Source: Planococcus halocryophilus
GTDB taxonomy: Bacteria; Bacillota; Bacilli; Bacillales_A; Planococcaceae
NCBI RefSeq assembly: GCF_022489025.1
Contig: NZ_JAKVTG010000012.1
Span: 34,801 to 98,800 of the forward strand
Direction of reading: 5' to 3'
Length of the DNA stretch: 64,000 bases
The translations under genes were made by a program, and so were the position numbers. Under the pieces are notes generated by a model that was given only the letters and a program-made list of their open reading frames with translations, was not told the origin of the DNA and ran no database searches. Positions 7,878-17,263 of the stretch are shown here, in pieces (within the stretch, counting starts at the first letter, position 1; each line of letters begins with the position of its first letter).

Positions 7878-9935
7878 CTATGCTTTTAATAGCTTCGCAT
7901 TAATGGCAACAATGATGGTGCTTAAACTCATTAATACTGCACCCACTGCCGGGCTCACAATAATACCCCACGGCGCTAAAACACCAGCGGCTAATGGAAT
8001 GGCAAATATATTGTAGCCTGTTGCCCACCACAAATTTTGCACCATTTTCCGATACGTTTTTTTCGATAAATCCATTAATTCAACGACATCATTCGGATTG
8101 CTTCGAACAAGGATGACGTCAGCTGTTTCCATTGCTACATCCGTTCCCGCTCCAATTGCAATTCCTAAATGAGCTGTCGCAAGCGCTGGTGCGTCATTGA
8201 CACCATCTCCAGTCATTGCCACTTTCCATCCTTTATCTTTAATTTTTTTGATTTGGTTGGCTTTGTCATCAGGTAGCACTTCTGCGTAAACTTCGTCAAT
8301 GCCAAGTTGTTTGGCTACCCAGTTCGCTACTTTTTGATTGTCTCCGGTCAACATAATTGAATGAATGCCTTGTTCTTTTAATGCCGATACGGCTTCTTTA
8401 GCAGTTTCTCGTACGATATCGGCTAGTGCAACCATTCCAGCGAGTTGATCTTTGACTAATACAAATACAACTGTCTTTCCTTCTTCTGATAACTCATTAA
8501 ACTGATGTTCATCAAAACTTAAATTATTATCAGTCACATACCTAGGACTCACTACATTTATTTTTTGACCGTTTACTTGTCCTTGAATGCCTTTTCCGGT
8601 AATCGATTCAAAGTCGGTCACTCTTTTCAGCTCAAGTCCTCGATCTTTAGCAGAATTCACAATACCAGTTGCAATGGGGTGCTCTGAATTTTGCTCAATT
8701 GCAGCAGCAAACTGCAGAACCTCATCTTCTGTGTAATCGTCGCTAGGTATAATATTGGTTACGCCGAACTCGCCTTTTGTTAACGTGCCTGTTTTATCAA
8801 AAACAACAGCATTTAAATGGCGTGCGTCTTCAAATCCTGCGCGATTTCGAATTAATAATCCTTTTTTAGCCGAAATTGAAGTTGAAACGGCGACCACCAG
8901 AGGAGCAGCCAAACCTAATGCATGAGGACATGTAATAACCATAACGGTTACCATTCGTTCTACTGCCACATCCACAGGGTAACCAAGTAATATCCACACA
9001 GAAAATGTTACAAGTCCTGCCACTATAGCTAAGTAAAATAACCACTTGGCTGCGCGATTCGTTAAATCTTGTGTTTTAGATTTTGACTCTTGCGCTTCTT
9101 TCACCATTTTGACGACTTGTGATAAATAGGATGCTTCTCCTGTTTTTTCAACTTCGACTGTTAAAGAACCTTCATTATTTACTGAACCACCTATCACTTT
9201 GTCGCCTTCTTCTTTTTCAATAGGAAGTGATTCACCTGTCAACATAGATTCATCAACTGTTGACTTCCCTTCAATAATCAAACCATCTACTGGGATTTTT
9301 TCGCCTGGTTTGACTAGTAATCGATCGTTGTTTTGAATTTCAGCTAGCGGTACATCGTGCACTTCGTTATTTCCGTCTAGTTTATGTGCTTCACTTGGCA
9401 TGAGTTGGATCAATTCCTCTAAAGCATTAGAAGCTCCCATAATCGAACGCATTTCTATCCAATGACCAAGCAACATAATAACAACTAATGTAGCCAGTTC
9501 CCAAAACAACTGATTGCCGTCCCAACCAAAGACGACCATGGTACTGTATCCATAAGCTATGGTAATTGCTAAAGCGATTAAGGTCATCATGCCGGGATTT
9601 TTATCTTTAAGCTCACGAATTCCTCCTGTTAAAAATGGCCATCCGCCATAAAAGAAAACGACGGTTGATAAGATAAATAGAATATACATATCGTTGTCAA
9701 AGCGCCAATCGACCCCTAAAAAATGTTGAATCATAGGCGATAGTGCTAAAATCGGAAGAGTTAAAATCAGGGAAATAAAAAACCGTTTTTTAAAATCTGC
9801 AACCATGTCCCCGTGGCCACTGTGACCTTGATGATTGTGATTTGAATGATTTTCACTTTCACTCATTTCTGCGTGATTATGCTCGTTTTCTGGTACATGT
9901 TTTTCATGATCATGATGTGAGTTGTTGGAATTCAT
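7878..9935 (-). CDS. copB: CopB-type P1B copper/silver-translocating ATPase
   Basis: This is a heavy-metal pump of the inner membrane. The cytosolic N-terminus is a histidine-rich tail of about 45 residues instead of an HMA domain. The metal-site helix carries TCPHALGLA (CPH rather than CPC), the hallmark of the P1B-3 CopB group associated with Cu(II)/Ag(I) export. The actuator TGES, phosphorylation DKTGTLTKG, nucleotide-domain HP (NSEHPIATG) and hinge [10 protein letters not shown] motifs are all intact. The ribosome site AAGGAG favours ATG at 9935 over GTG at 9944, which overlaps it. It lies 60 bases downstream of the BNR-repeat lipoprotein gene, likely in one transcript, and near a multicopper oxidase, which supports a copper role. 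No copper regulator gene is visible nearby. Confidence 0.92.
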   Translation of the reverse strand: MNSNNSHHDHEKHVPENEHNHAEMSESENHSNHNHQGHSGHGDMVADFKKRFFISLILTLPILALSPMIQHFLGVDWRFDNDMYILFILSTVVFFYGGWPFLTGGIRELKDKNPGMMTLIALAITIAYGYSTMVVFGWDGNQLFWELATLVVIMLLGHWIEMRSIMGASNALEELIQLMPSEAHKLDGNNEVHDVPLAEIQNNDRLLVKPGEKIPVDGLIIEGKSTVDESMLTGESLPIEKEEGDKVIGGSVNNEGSLTVEVEKTGEASYLSQVVKMVKEAQESKSKTQDLTNRAAKWLFYLAIVAGLVTFSVWILLGYPVDVAVERMVTVMVITCPHALGLAAPLVVAVSTSISAKKGLLIRNRAGFEDARHLNAVVFDKTGTLTKGEFGVTNIIPSDDYTEDEVLQFAAAIEQNSEHPIATGIVNSAKDRGLELKRVTDFESITGKGIQGQVNGQKINVVSPRYVTDNNLSFDEHQFNELSEEGKTVVFVLVKDQLAGMVALADIVRETAKEAVSALKEQGIHSIMLTGDNQKVANWVAKQLGIDEVYAEVLPDDKANQIKKIKDKGWKVAMTGDGVNDAPALATAHLGIAIGAGTDVAMETADVILVRSNPNDVVELMDLSKKTYRKMVQNLWWATGYNIFAIPLAAGVLAPWGIIVSPAVGAVLMSLSTIIVAINAKLLKA

Positions 9936-9995
9936 CGTAATCACTCCTTATTTTTATTGATTGCTTATAATCTATAAAGGAAATATCACATTGTG

Positions 9996-10904
9996 TTATT
10001 GTACATTGCCTTCGTCAAGTAACGACATCCAAGTCGTTGCATTATCTTTTGTTAAAAATACTTCTCCTTGCATTGTATATATCCCAATTTCATCTTTATT
10101 AGTAGGATTTTGAGAAATAAAGGCAACTTCATCTTGTGTAAGATTTGGCAAATTAACTTTTTCTTCTTTTTCATTCGCCACTGTATATTTTGTCAACATG
10201 GCATTCTCTCCATAGCTTGCATAAAACAATTCGCTTTCATTAAAGAAAACGGCTGTTCCGGAATCATTATCCTTTGTAATCAGGTCGAACTGTTCGCCGC
10301 CATCTTCTGAGACATATATCCCGGTAGATGTCGCTGCTGCAACTATATTGGAATTGGTCGGATGTAGAGCAAGCGCTGAAACTTCACCTTCTAATCCTTC
10401 CGCATTTACAGGCTTCCATTGTTCGTCCTCTCTCGAGAGTTTGTAAAATCCAGGGTCTAATTCAGTGTTCGCTTCTGGATTTAACAAGAAAATGTCTTGA
10501 CTAATATATCCGACAGCCATCGCATGAAAATCCGTTTCTCCTTCGAACGCAATATGTTCCAGAGATTTTCCGCCATCTAAACTTTTTTGAATCCCAAGTG
10601 GATTTGGCATATCAGAATCAGCACTAGGATGCCCTGATGTATAAAACCCTTGGTCTATTGCGTTAAATCCCATATAATCGAAAAAATCGTCAGAAATGGT
10701 AAACCAGTTGTCCTCACGATAAATTTTCATCCCTGTATGAGCTGCAAAATACAACCCATTGTTGTTTCCGACATAGCCCATCCCATGGACATGATTGAGT
10801 TCACCTGAAAAAGGAATTTCTTTTTTTTGTTCTGTACTGTTATTACACCCTGTTAAAATTACTGTAGTCAAAAAAAATATCCATCCCAATTTCTTTATAA
10901 CCAT
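9996..10904 (-). CDS. F510_1955-type BNR/sialidase-like repeat lipoprotein
   Basis: A lipoprotein signal peptide ends in the lipobox LTGC with Cys20 as the acylated residue, so the protein should sit on the outer face of the membrane. The mature part shows repeating BNR-like elements (GIQKSLDGGKSLEHIAF, GIYVSEDGGEQFDLI, VFLTKDNATTWMSL) typical of a beta-propeller, and opens with NHVHGMGY. This matches the F510_1955 family, named as glycosyl hydrolase-like but often beside copper genes in Firmicutes. No hydrolase active site is evident. It precedes the CopB gene by 60 bases and is divergent from the multicopper oxidase. A surface role in copper handling is inference from context. Confidence 0.75.
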   Translation of the reverse strand: MVIKKLGWIFFLTTVILTGCNNSTEQKKEIPFSGELNHVHGMGYVGNNNGLYFAAHTGMKIYREDNWFTISDDFFDYMGFNAIDQGFYTSGHPSADSDMPNPLGIQKSLDGGKSLEHIAFEGETDFHAMAVGYISQDIFLLNPEANTELDPGFYKLSREDEQWKPVNAEGLEGEVSALALHPTNSNIVAAATSTGIYVSEDGGEQFDLITKDNDSGTAVFFNESELFYASYGENAMLTKYTVANEKEEKVNLPNLTQDEVAFISQNPTNKDEIGIYTMQGEVFLTKDNATTWMSLLDEGNVQ

Positions 10905-11088
10905 AGTTCTCCCTCTTTCTATACGATCAGATCTATCTTAAGTGTAAAGGAAAGGTTTTGATTTTTTGTGCAGATTAATGACTTCTTAAGCCTTATAGTA
11001 TAGCCATAAGAATGCCATTATTCCTGCACGGCTTATGCATATCTTTTAGGTAAAGTATAAGCATAAACGAAAGAAAGAAGGGTTTACG
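10905..11088. promoter_or_regulatory. Divergent promoter region between the copper lipoprotein/copB unit and the multicopper oxidase
   Basis: This 184-base gap must hold promoters for both directions. A spaced inverted repeat is visible around 11030-11065 (GCTTAT and ATAAGC arms about 20 bases apart). No clear CopY, CsoR or CueR operator was identified by eye. The ribosome site GAAAGAAGGG precedes the oxidase ATG. Confidence 0.4.
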
Positions 11089-12591
11089 ATGAATCACAAA
11101 AATAAATTGATAGGAATAGTGCTTTTTTCAGCTATAACCTTATCTGCTTGCTCCAGTAACAATGGTGGGATGAATTCAAATATGATGAGTGAAGAAGATT
11201 CTGACCAAGGTATGGGAGGGATGAATCAGGGCGGTATGGGTTCAATGATGGATCATGGCAATGTACCTTCCCTTACTTCTTCCGAAGGATTAAATGATTT
11301 GGCAATCCCTCCATTACTCGAAAAGCAAAAAGATCAAGATTACGATTATGAAGTTGTTGCACAAGAAGGAACTACTGAATTTTTTAAAGGAGTTTCAACA
11401 GAAACATATGGATATAACGGTAATTTGCTTGGCCCTACACTTAAAATAGAAGAAGGAAAAAAGGTTGATGTTAAAATTACGAATGATTTAAGTGAACCTA
11501 CTACATTTCATTGGCATGGCCTTGAAGTGGCAAGTGAAATTGATGGCGGCCCTAGTGATGAAATCCAACCTGGTGAAAGTCGAATCGTCACATTAGAAGC
11601 TGATCAGCCAGCCGCAACTTTGTGGTATCATCCCCATGTTCATGAAATGACTGCTGAGCAAGTGTACAGAGGATTATCAGGTATGTTGCTTATCGATAGC
11701 TCTGATAAGGAAGATCCTACTATACCAAATGAATATGGAGTCAATGATATTCCACTGATTTTCCAAGATCGCCTTTTTGATGAAGACAAACAATTGAATT
11801 ACAATCAACTTATGAATGAAGATGGCACATTAGGAGACGTTTCTATCGTTAATGGCACAGTCAATCCTAAATTAACGATTACGGAACCGATAATGCGTTT
11901 CCGCCTATTAAATGGATCGAATGCGCGTAACTACACATTCAGTTTAAGCAATGGCGCTAGCTTTACTCAAATTGCATCTGATGGCAGTTTGCTCGATGAA
12001 CCTGTCGAGATTCAAGAATTAACATTGGCAGCATCAGAGCGTGCAGAGATTCTGATAGATTTTTCAAAACTAACAGCCGAAGAATCGCTCGCTATCATAA
12101 ATGATGAAGGCGTTGAATTATTGCCATTTGATGTAGAGCTTGACGGTTCTACCGTAGATTCAACTGAAATGTGGACAACTGAAGAGCCATTCCTATCGCA
12201 AGAGGAAAAAGAAATGCCTGTTGAAAAAAACATCGAATTATTTGGCATGATGGACATGGTAACGATTAATGGCAAGAAATTTGATGCAGACCGCATTGAC
12301 TTACGCCAAGAACAAGGCGTGACCGAAGTGTGGGAAGTGTATAATAAAAAAGATATGATGGGTGGGATGATTCACCCGTTCCACATTCACGGGACTCAAT
12401 TTAAAGTTATTTCTCGTGATGGTAAAGAAGTGGGTCTAAATGAACAAGGTTTAAAAGACAGTATATTAGTTAATCCTGGAGAAAAAGTAAAAATACTCGT
12501 CACTTTCCCAGAAAAAGGTGTATACGTGTTTCATTGTCATATTTTAGAACATGAAGATAATGGCATGATGGGACAAATTGAAATCTATTAA
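11089..12591 (+). CDS. Multicopper oxidase lipoprotein (CueO/CopA type)
   Basis: The signal peptide ends in LSAC with Cys21 as lipid-attachment site. A Met/Gly-rich segment (residues about 27-58) follows, as found in copper-binding tails of cuprous oxidases. All four copper-ligand motifs are present: HWHG (141-144), HPHVH (181-185), HPFHIHG near residue 425, and HCHILEHEDNGMM with the HCH at 482-484 and the axial Met. The enzyme should oxidise Cu(I), or metals and phenols, on the cell surface with reduction of oxygen to water. It is divergent from the lipoprotein/copB unit and has its own terminator. Laccase-type or manganese-oxidising activity cannot be excluded. Confidence 0.9.
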   Translation: MNHKNKLIGIVLFSAITLSACSSNNGGMNSNMMSEEDSDQGMGGMNQGGMGSMMDHGNVPSLTSSEGLNDLAIPPLLEKQKDQDYDYEVVAQEGTTEFFKGVSTETYGYNGNLLGPTLKIEEGKKVDVKITNDLSEPTTFHWHGLEVASEIDGGPSDEIQPGESRIVTLEADQPAATLWYHPHVHEMTAEQVYRGLSGMLLIDSSDKEDPTIPNEYGVNDIPLIFQDRLFDEDKQLNYNQLMNEDGTLGDVSIVNGTVNPKLTITEPIMRFRLLNGSNARNYTFSLSNGASFTQIASDGSLLDEPVEIQELTLAASERAEILIDFSKLTAEESLAIINDEGVELLPFDVELDGSTVDSTEMWTTEEPFLSQEEKEMPVEKNIELFGMMDMVTINGKKFDADRIDLRQEQGVTEVWEVYNKKDMMGGMIHPFHIHGTQFKVISRDGKEVGLNEQGLKDSILVNPGEKVKILVTFPEKGVYVFHCHILEHEDNGMMGQIEIY

Positions 12592-12599
12592 CCAATAAA

Positions 12600-12647
12600 A
12601 AATACCCCCGAAAAGTCAAGGTTCTACCTAACTTTTCGGGGGTATTT
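12600..12647. terminator. Terminator between the multicopper oxidase and the APC permease
   Basis: A 17-bp perfect stem (12600-12616 with 12631-12647) with a CCCCC/GGGGG core lies between convergent genes and can serve both. Confidence 0.85.
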
Positions 12648-12679
12648 ATATGCTCAGTTTTACAACATTTATAAATCGG

Positions 12680-13972
12680 TTATGCTGTACGTTTTAAAAA
12701 GAAACGCTCACCTGCAAAGATTAACAGGATAAATACAAAGGAGACACCGACAACAAATAAGTCAGAGTTTATCTTCACCCAAATAAATGCAGCGAGTATA
12801 ACAGCATCCAACGATAGTGCGGTCAACACAATCACTGAATTTGCTCCCACTTTTTCGCGCAAATGCTTGAACACGCCCCAATGGATAATCATGTCCATCA
12901 CTAAGTATAAAATTGCACCCATTGAAGCAATTCGACTCAAATCGAAAAAGATAGTAAGGAACATCGCCAACACAATCGTGTAAACCAAGGTATGTTTTTG
13001 AATATCTCCAGGCATACTGAAGTGTTTATGAGGAATCAGTTTCATATCTGTCAACATCGCTAACATTCGAGATACCGCAAAGACACTTGCGATAATTCCA
13101 GAAATTGTCGCGATGATGGCAATACCTACAGTAAACCAAAGTCCGTAGTCTCCAAATGCAGGTCTAGCCGCTTCAGCAAGTGCATAATCTTTCGTTTTAA
13201 TAATTTGGTCCAACGGCAAATTACTTGAAACTGACCATGCAATTAATAAGTAAACAAGCAAACTAATTGAAATCGAAATCATAATGGCTCTGCCAACATT
13301 TTTCTTAGGTTTGGTTATTTCAGAACCACTATTGGTGATCGTTGTAAATCCTTTAAACGCTAAAATTGTCAATGCCACCGCAGCAATATAGCTAACAATT
13401 GTAGGATCTACCGAATTCCCTCCGCTTTCTGCAGGTGCAAAAGAAAATCCAGCAACGCTTAATCCACCTATCCCAAAAACAGCCAGTCCCGCAATTTTCA
13501 GTAGTGACGCTATGGATGTAAACGACTGTATAAAGCTATTGCCAGAAATATTTACTAGAAAAGCAAAAGTTAGTAACCCGACCCCTAATAGTGGAACAAG
13601 ATAACTTGATTGATCCACATCAAAAAGTTGTAGCGTATACGTCCCAAATGTTCTAGCAACCAAACTTTGGTTAATGACCATTGAGATTGCCATTAATAAA
13701 GCAGCTGCAGCTGTAATTGTGCCCTTCCCATACGCTTGGACTAAAAACATGCCAATTCCACCGGCTGATGGAAATTCATTGCTCAATTTAATATAAGAAT
13801 AAGCACTAAACGCTGTGACAAGCCCACCCGCAATAAATATTAACGGAAACCAAGCTCCTGCAAGTTGCGCGACTTGTCCGAGTAAGGCGAAAATCCCTGC
13901 GCTAATCATCACTCCAGTTCCCAAACCGACAGCCCCGGTTAAGGAGATACTATTCTTTTTATAATCTGCCAT
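12680..13972 (-). CDS. APC superfamily amino acid/polyamine permease
   Basis: The protein has about twelve membrane segments and the APC N-terminal hallmark (GLGTGVMISAGIFALLGQ), followed by the consensus glycine-rich loop in the first helices and the FKGFTTITNSGSEIT segment in the centre. Length (430 residues) is normal. In-frame upstream ATGs at 14002 and 13987 precede or overlap the GGAGG ribosome site; ATG at 13972 is eight bases after it. The substrate is not predictable. It is a single gene between the copper oxidase and the DedA fusion, divergent from the latter. Confidence 0.85.
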   Translation of the reverse strand: MADYKKNSISLTGAVGLGTGVMISAGIFALLGQVAQLAGAWFPLIFIAGGLVTAFSAYSYIKLSNEFPSAGGIGMFLVQAYGKGTITAAAALLMAISMVINQSLVARTFGTYTLQLFDVDQSSYLVPLLGVGLLTFAFLVNISGNSFIQSFTSIASLLKIAGLAVFGIGGLSVAGFSFAPAESGGNSVDPTIVSYIAAVALTILAFKGFTTITNSGSEITKPKKNVGRAIMISISISLLVYLLIAWSVSSNLPLDQIIKTKDYALAEAARPAFGDYGLWFTVGIAIIATISGIIASVFAVSRMLAMLTDMKLIPHKHFSMPGDIQKHTLVYTIVLAMFLTIFFDLSRIASMGAILYLVMDMIIHWGVFKHLREKVGANSVIVLTALSLDAVILAAFIWVKINSDLFVVGVSFVFILLIFAGERFFLKRTA

Positions 13973-14273
13973 TCTCCATTCCTCCATTCTATGTACAAGC
14001 ATTACAACAAACGAACATGCTACATTTAGATAAAAAGTTAGCTGTCCACTTGCTTTGCGATTACTTGAATTTTCCCTAGACCACTTTTAGTTAAACAGGA
14101 ATATGAAAATTCGACACAAACTGCACATTTAAATTGTTTTATGTATATAGTGAGAAGTTGAAATTACACACAGCCATTTTTTAAAAACGACACACCATTT
14201 TGTTTGAACCTAGAGTGACATTCACTTCTGCTGTAAACTAATTTATACGAGATACTTTTTGGAGGCATTTCTT

Positions 14274-15584
14274 ATGGAGAATATCATTGCTTACCTTGAA
14301 CAGTATGGATATATCGTTTTGTTCGGAGCACTACTTCTTGAACTGATTGCTTTTCCTATACCTGGTGAAGTTCTTATGACTTACAGCGGATTTCTTGTGT
14401 ACCAACATGATTTAAACTGGGCTTATAGCATAATCGTAGCAGGTGCAGGTACTTCAATCGGCATGACCATTTCCTATTCTATCGGTCGCAAATTAGGAGC
14501 ACCTTTTTTCATCAAATATGGACACCATTTTCATATGGGACCAGCAAAAATCAGTAAGATATCCGTATGGTTTAATAAACACGGAAATAAATTGTTAATC
14601 GTTGCGTATTTTATACCGGGGCTTAGACATATTACAGGGTATTTTTCCGGCATTATTCAAATACCATTTCGACTATATGCCTTATATGCATATAGTGGCG
14701 CTTTTCTTTGGGTCAGTCTATTTATAACATTCGGCAAAATTTTAGGTCCCGAGTGGGAACAATTTCATAGTTCGATCAAAAAATATTTCTTCATAGCTGC
14801 TGTATTCGCAATTGCTTTTTTAGTGGGGATGTACCTATACAAAAAATACAAAGCGCAGTTCCGTGATTATGCCACTCGTTTTTTGGAAATTTCTTTATAC
14901 TTAATGCATTCGCGTAAAAAGGTGGCCATTTTATTAATAAGCACAGCAATAGTCACTTTTGGTTTGTTTCTTTTAATGATTGGGTTAATACAGGATTTTT
15001 TAGGAAATGAATTTCAAGATTTCAACGACATTACGAATTTAGTAATCCAGTTTATTTTCACTGAAGCTTGGGCAAACTTTATGTTGTTTTTTTCACTCCT
15101 AGGTTCTAGAAACACATTAATCTTCAGTCTATTATTTATAGCCTTTTGGATTTTATGGAAAAATAATGATAAAGTTCCTTACTTTTTGTTACTGGTAGTG
15201 GTTAATGGAGGCGGTGAAATATACGAAGAATGTTTGAGAAAAATATTCCATAATTTCTCTCCTTTGAATCAAACACTAGAAAATCTATGGTATTCATTTC
15301 CGAGCGAGCAGTCTTTAATGACATTTGTGATTTATGGGATTGTCGTCTTTATCCTAGTTAGAACCATCGAAAAGGTTTCGGTTCGTACATTCTTTCCTTT
15401 TGTCATATTCATTCTTTTGATGTTAATTTCGATAAGTCGCATGTATTTAGAGCTAGAACTTCCTAGTGATATTTTAGCTGGCTATGTTTTTGGTGGTGTA
15501 TGGCTTGGATTTACAATTCTCTTTTTCGAATCTTTGCTTTTGCTAAGAAACTTGAAAACTAAAGATGACGTTTTAAAGAGCTAA
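14274..15584 (+). CDS. DedA-family membrane protein fused to a degenerate PAP2 domain
   Basis: Residues 1-170 are a DedA/VTT-family domain: an N-terminal reentrant segment with FPIPGE, a GTSIGMTISYSIGR helix and the conserved FIPGLRHITGYFSG motif with the essential arginine. DedA proteins move lipids across the membrane. Residues about 215-430 have the hydrophobic layout of a PAP2 lipid phosphatase, but the active site is not canonical. K-x6-RP reads KIFHNFSP, PSGH reads PSEQ, and SR-x5-H reads SRMYLELE. Both catalytic histidines are therefore missing. The fusion order DedA-PAP2 is known in Bacillales; the loss of the PAP2 residues is the odd part. TTG at 14259 is in frame but touches the GGAGG site; ATG at 14274 is preferred. 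Confidence 0.85.
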   Translation: MENIIAYLEQYGYIVLFGALLLELIAFPIPGEVLMTYSGFLVYQHDLNWAYSIIVAGAGTSIGMTISYSIGRKLGAPFFIKYGHHFHMGPAKISKISVWFNKHGNKLLIVAYFIPGLRHITGYFSGIIQIPFRLYALYAYSGAFLWVSLFITFGKILGPEWEQFHSSIKKYFFIAAVFAIAFLVGMYLYKKYKAQFRDYATRFLEISLYLMHSRKKVAILLISTAIVTFGLFLLMIGLIQDFLGNEFQDFNDITNLVIQFIFTEAWANFMLFFSLLGSRNTLIFSLLFIAFWILWKNNDKVPYFLLLVVVNGGGEIYEECLRKIFHNFSPLNQTLENLWYSFPSEQSLMTFVIYGIVVFILVRTIEKVSVRTFFPFVIFILLMLISISRMYLELELPSDILAGYVFGGVWLGFTILFFESLLLLRNLKTKDDVLKS

Positions 15585-15610
15585 TGTAGTTTATAATCTT
15601 ATTATTTAAT

Positions 15611-15654
15611 AAAAGGAAGAAAAGTGATGAACAGATATCATTTTTCTTCCTTTT
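15611..15654 (+). terminator. Terminator of the DedA-PAP2 gene
   Basis: A 17-bp stem with one G-T pair (15611-15627 with 15638-15654) is followed by a pyrimidine-rich tail 26 bases after the stop codon. Confidence 0.7.
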
Positions 15655-15800
15655 TCTTTCGACTAATTTTTAATTCTTAATGGAAACTATGCATTTTCTA
15701 TGGAGTTTATCTCGTGAAAAGAAAGGGAATTTTTATAAAGTATCAGAAAATAACGGATTAAAAAATTACAATCATAGCTGGATTGGGAAAGGAAAATTCT

Positions 15801-17240
15801 ATGGAAAAGTCTATTGTAAAAGATCAGGTGTTAAAACCTCAAAACGATCGAGATCGAATGAAAATCATTGTGATTTTGGCAGTACCTGCAGTAATAGAAA
15901 ACTTCTTTCAAACGCTACTAGGTTTTGTAGATACTTATTTTGTGTCTCAAATCAGTTTATCGGCCGTTTCAGCAGTAGGTATTACAAATGCGGTACTTGC
16001 TATTTACTTTGCACTTTTTATGGCAATCGGAGTTGCAGCCAATGTCCGGATAGCTAACTTTTTAGGGGCAAATCAGCCGGAAAAAGCTAGGCACATTTCT
16101 CAACAATCTATACTACTCGCAGTACTATTTGGGATTTTAACGGGTATCGCAACATGGTTTTTTGCTGAACCACTTCTACAGTTAATGGGCATTGAAGATG
16201 ATGTGTTGGAATTAGGTGTCTTATACTTTCGAATTGTTGGTATCCCTTCAGTCATAATGTCCTTAATGTTTGTTATGAGCGCCATCCTAAGAGGTTCAGG
16301 TGACACCAAAACACCAATGATGATCAGTTTTGTCATTAATGGGATTAACGCATTGCTCGATTATGTATTAATTTTCGGGTTTTTATTTATTCCGGAACTT
16401 GGCATTGTCGGTGCAGCAATTGCTACCGTTGTCTCGCGTTTAATCGGTAGTTTAGCTCTTTTCTTTTACATCAATAAAAATCAGGTACTCGCATTTAGAA
16501 AAGACTATTGGAAATTAGATAAAGACCATTTACTTGAACTCTCTTCTTTAGGGGCACCTGCCGCCGGAGAACGTCTAGTTATGCGAGCTGGTCAAATTGT
16601 CTATTTCGGATTTGTTGTAGCACTTGGAACTAATGCTTTTGCGGCGCACCAAATAGCTGGTAATGTTGAAGTTTTCTCTTACATGATAGGTTACGGCTTT
16701 GCTACAGCAGCAACCATTCTTGTTGGTCAACAAATTGGAGCAGGAAATTTAGATGAGGCGAGAAAGTATGCGAAGTTGTCTATCCAGTTCACTGTTTTTT
16801 GTATGACTTTATTGGGGGCTGTCTTGTTTTTCTTTGGAGAATGGGCTGCTGCTTTCTTTACAAATGACCCTGCTGTAATTAGTGATATTGGTACTGCTTT
16901 AAAAATTTCAGGTGTCTTTCAACCCTTTCTTGCTGTGTTATTGGTGTTGACCGGATCGTTTCAAGGAGCAAATAACACAAAGTTTCCAATGTATTTAACT
17001 GCAGTTGGTATGTGGGCTGTCCGTACAGTTCTTGTTTATTTATTAGGAATCCGATTAGGCTTCGGATTAGCAGGCGTTTGGATTGCAATAGGTATCGATA
17101 TTGCATTTCGTTCTGTCGTATTAGTAATTCAATTCCAACGCGGTCAATGGATGACGTTAGAAAAAGCACCTGAACCCGAAGCACAATGTCACCCACAAAC
17201 CAATAAAGAAAACATGTCTACTAATTCAAATAACTACTAA
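15801..17240 (+). CDS. MATE-family multidrug/metabolite exporter
   Basis: About twelve membrane segments in two homologous halves identify a MATE transporter. The first half has PAVIENFFQTLLGFVDTYFVS and MSAILRGSGDTKTPM. The second has SLGAPAAGERLVMRAGQ and the matching VLTGSFQGANNTKFPMY at the same place in the repeat. MATE proteins export cationic drugs or metabolites by Na+ or H+ antiport. TTG at 15783 lies upstream; ATG at 15801 is seven bases after AAAGGA and is preferred. It is followed after 23 bases by the His-rich HVHP protein, very likely in one transcript, and precedes the mer genes, so a metal-linked role is possible but unproven. Confidence 0.9.
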   Translation: MEKSIVKDQVLKPQNDRDRMKIIVILAVPAVIENFFQTLLGFVDTYFVSQISLSAVSAVGITNAVLAIYFALFMAIGVAANVRIANFLGANQPEKARHISQQSILLAVLFGILTGIATWFFAEPLLQLMGIEDDVLELGVLYFRIVGIPSVIMSLMFVMSAILRGSGDTKTPMMISFVINGINALLDYVLIFGFLFIPELGIVGAAIATVVSRLIGSLALFFYINKNQVLAFRKDYWKLDKDHLLELSSLGAPAAGERLVMRAGQIVYFGFVVALGTNAFAAHQIAGNVEVFSYMIGYGFATAATILVGQQIGAGNLDEARKYAKLSIQFTVFCMTLLGAVLFFFGEWAAAFFTNDPAVISDIGTALKISGVFQPFLAVLLVLTGSFQGANNTKFPMYLTAVGMWAVRTVLVYLLGIRLGFGLAGVWIAIGIDIAFRSVVLVIQFQRGQWMTLEKAPEPEAQCHPQTNKENMSTNSNNY

Positions 17241-17263
17241 AAGAAACCAAGGAGGCGTTTTGT

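Noticed and set aside
10905..11088. CopY/CsoR/CueR operator in the copper divergent promoter
   Set aside because: No matching consensus was found; only a loose inverted repeat is present, so no named operator is claimed.
15680..16057. Plus-strand frame overlapping the MATE gene start
   Set aside because: It is an out-of-frame shadow of the MATE gene with no ribosome site; the MATE frame has clear family motifs.
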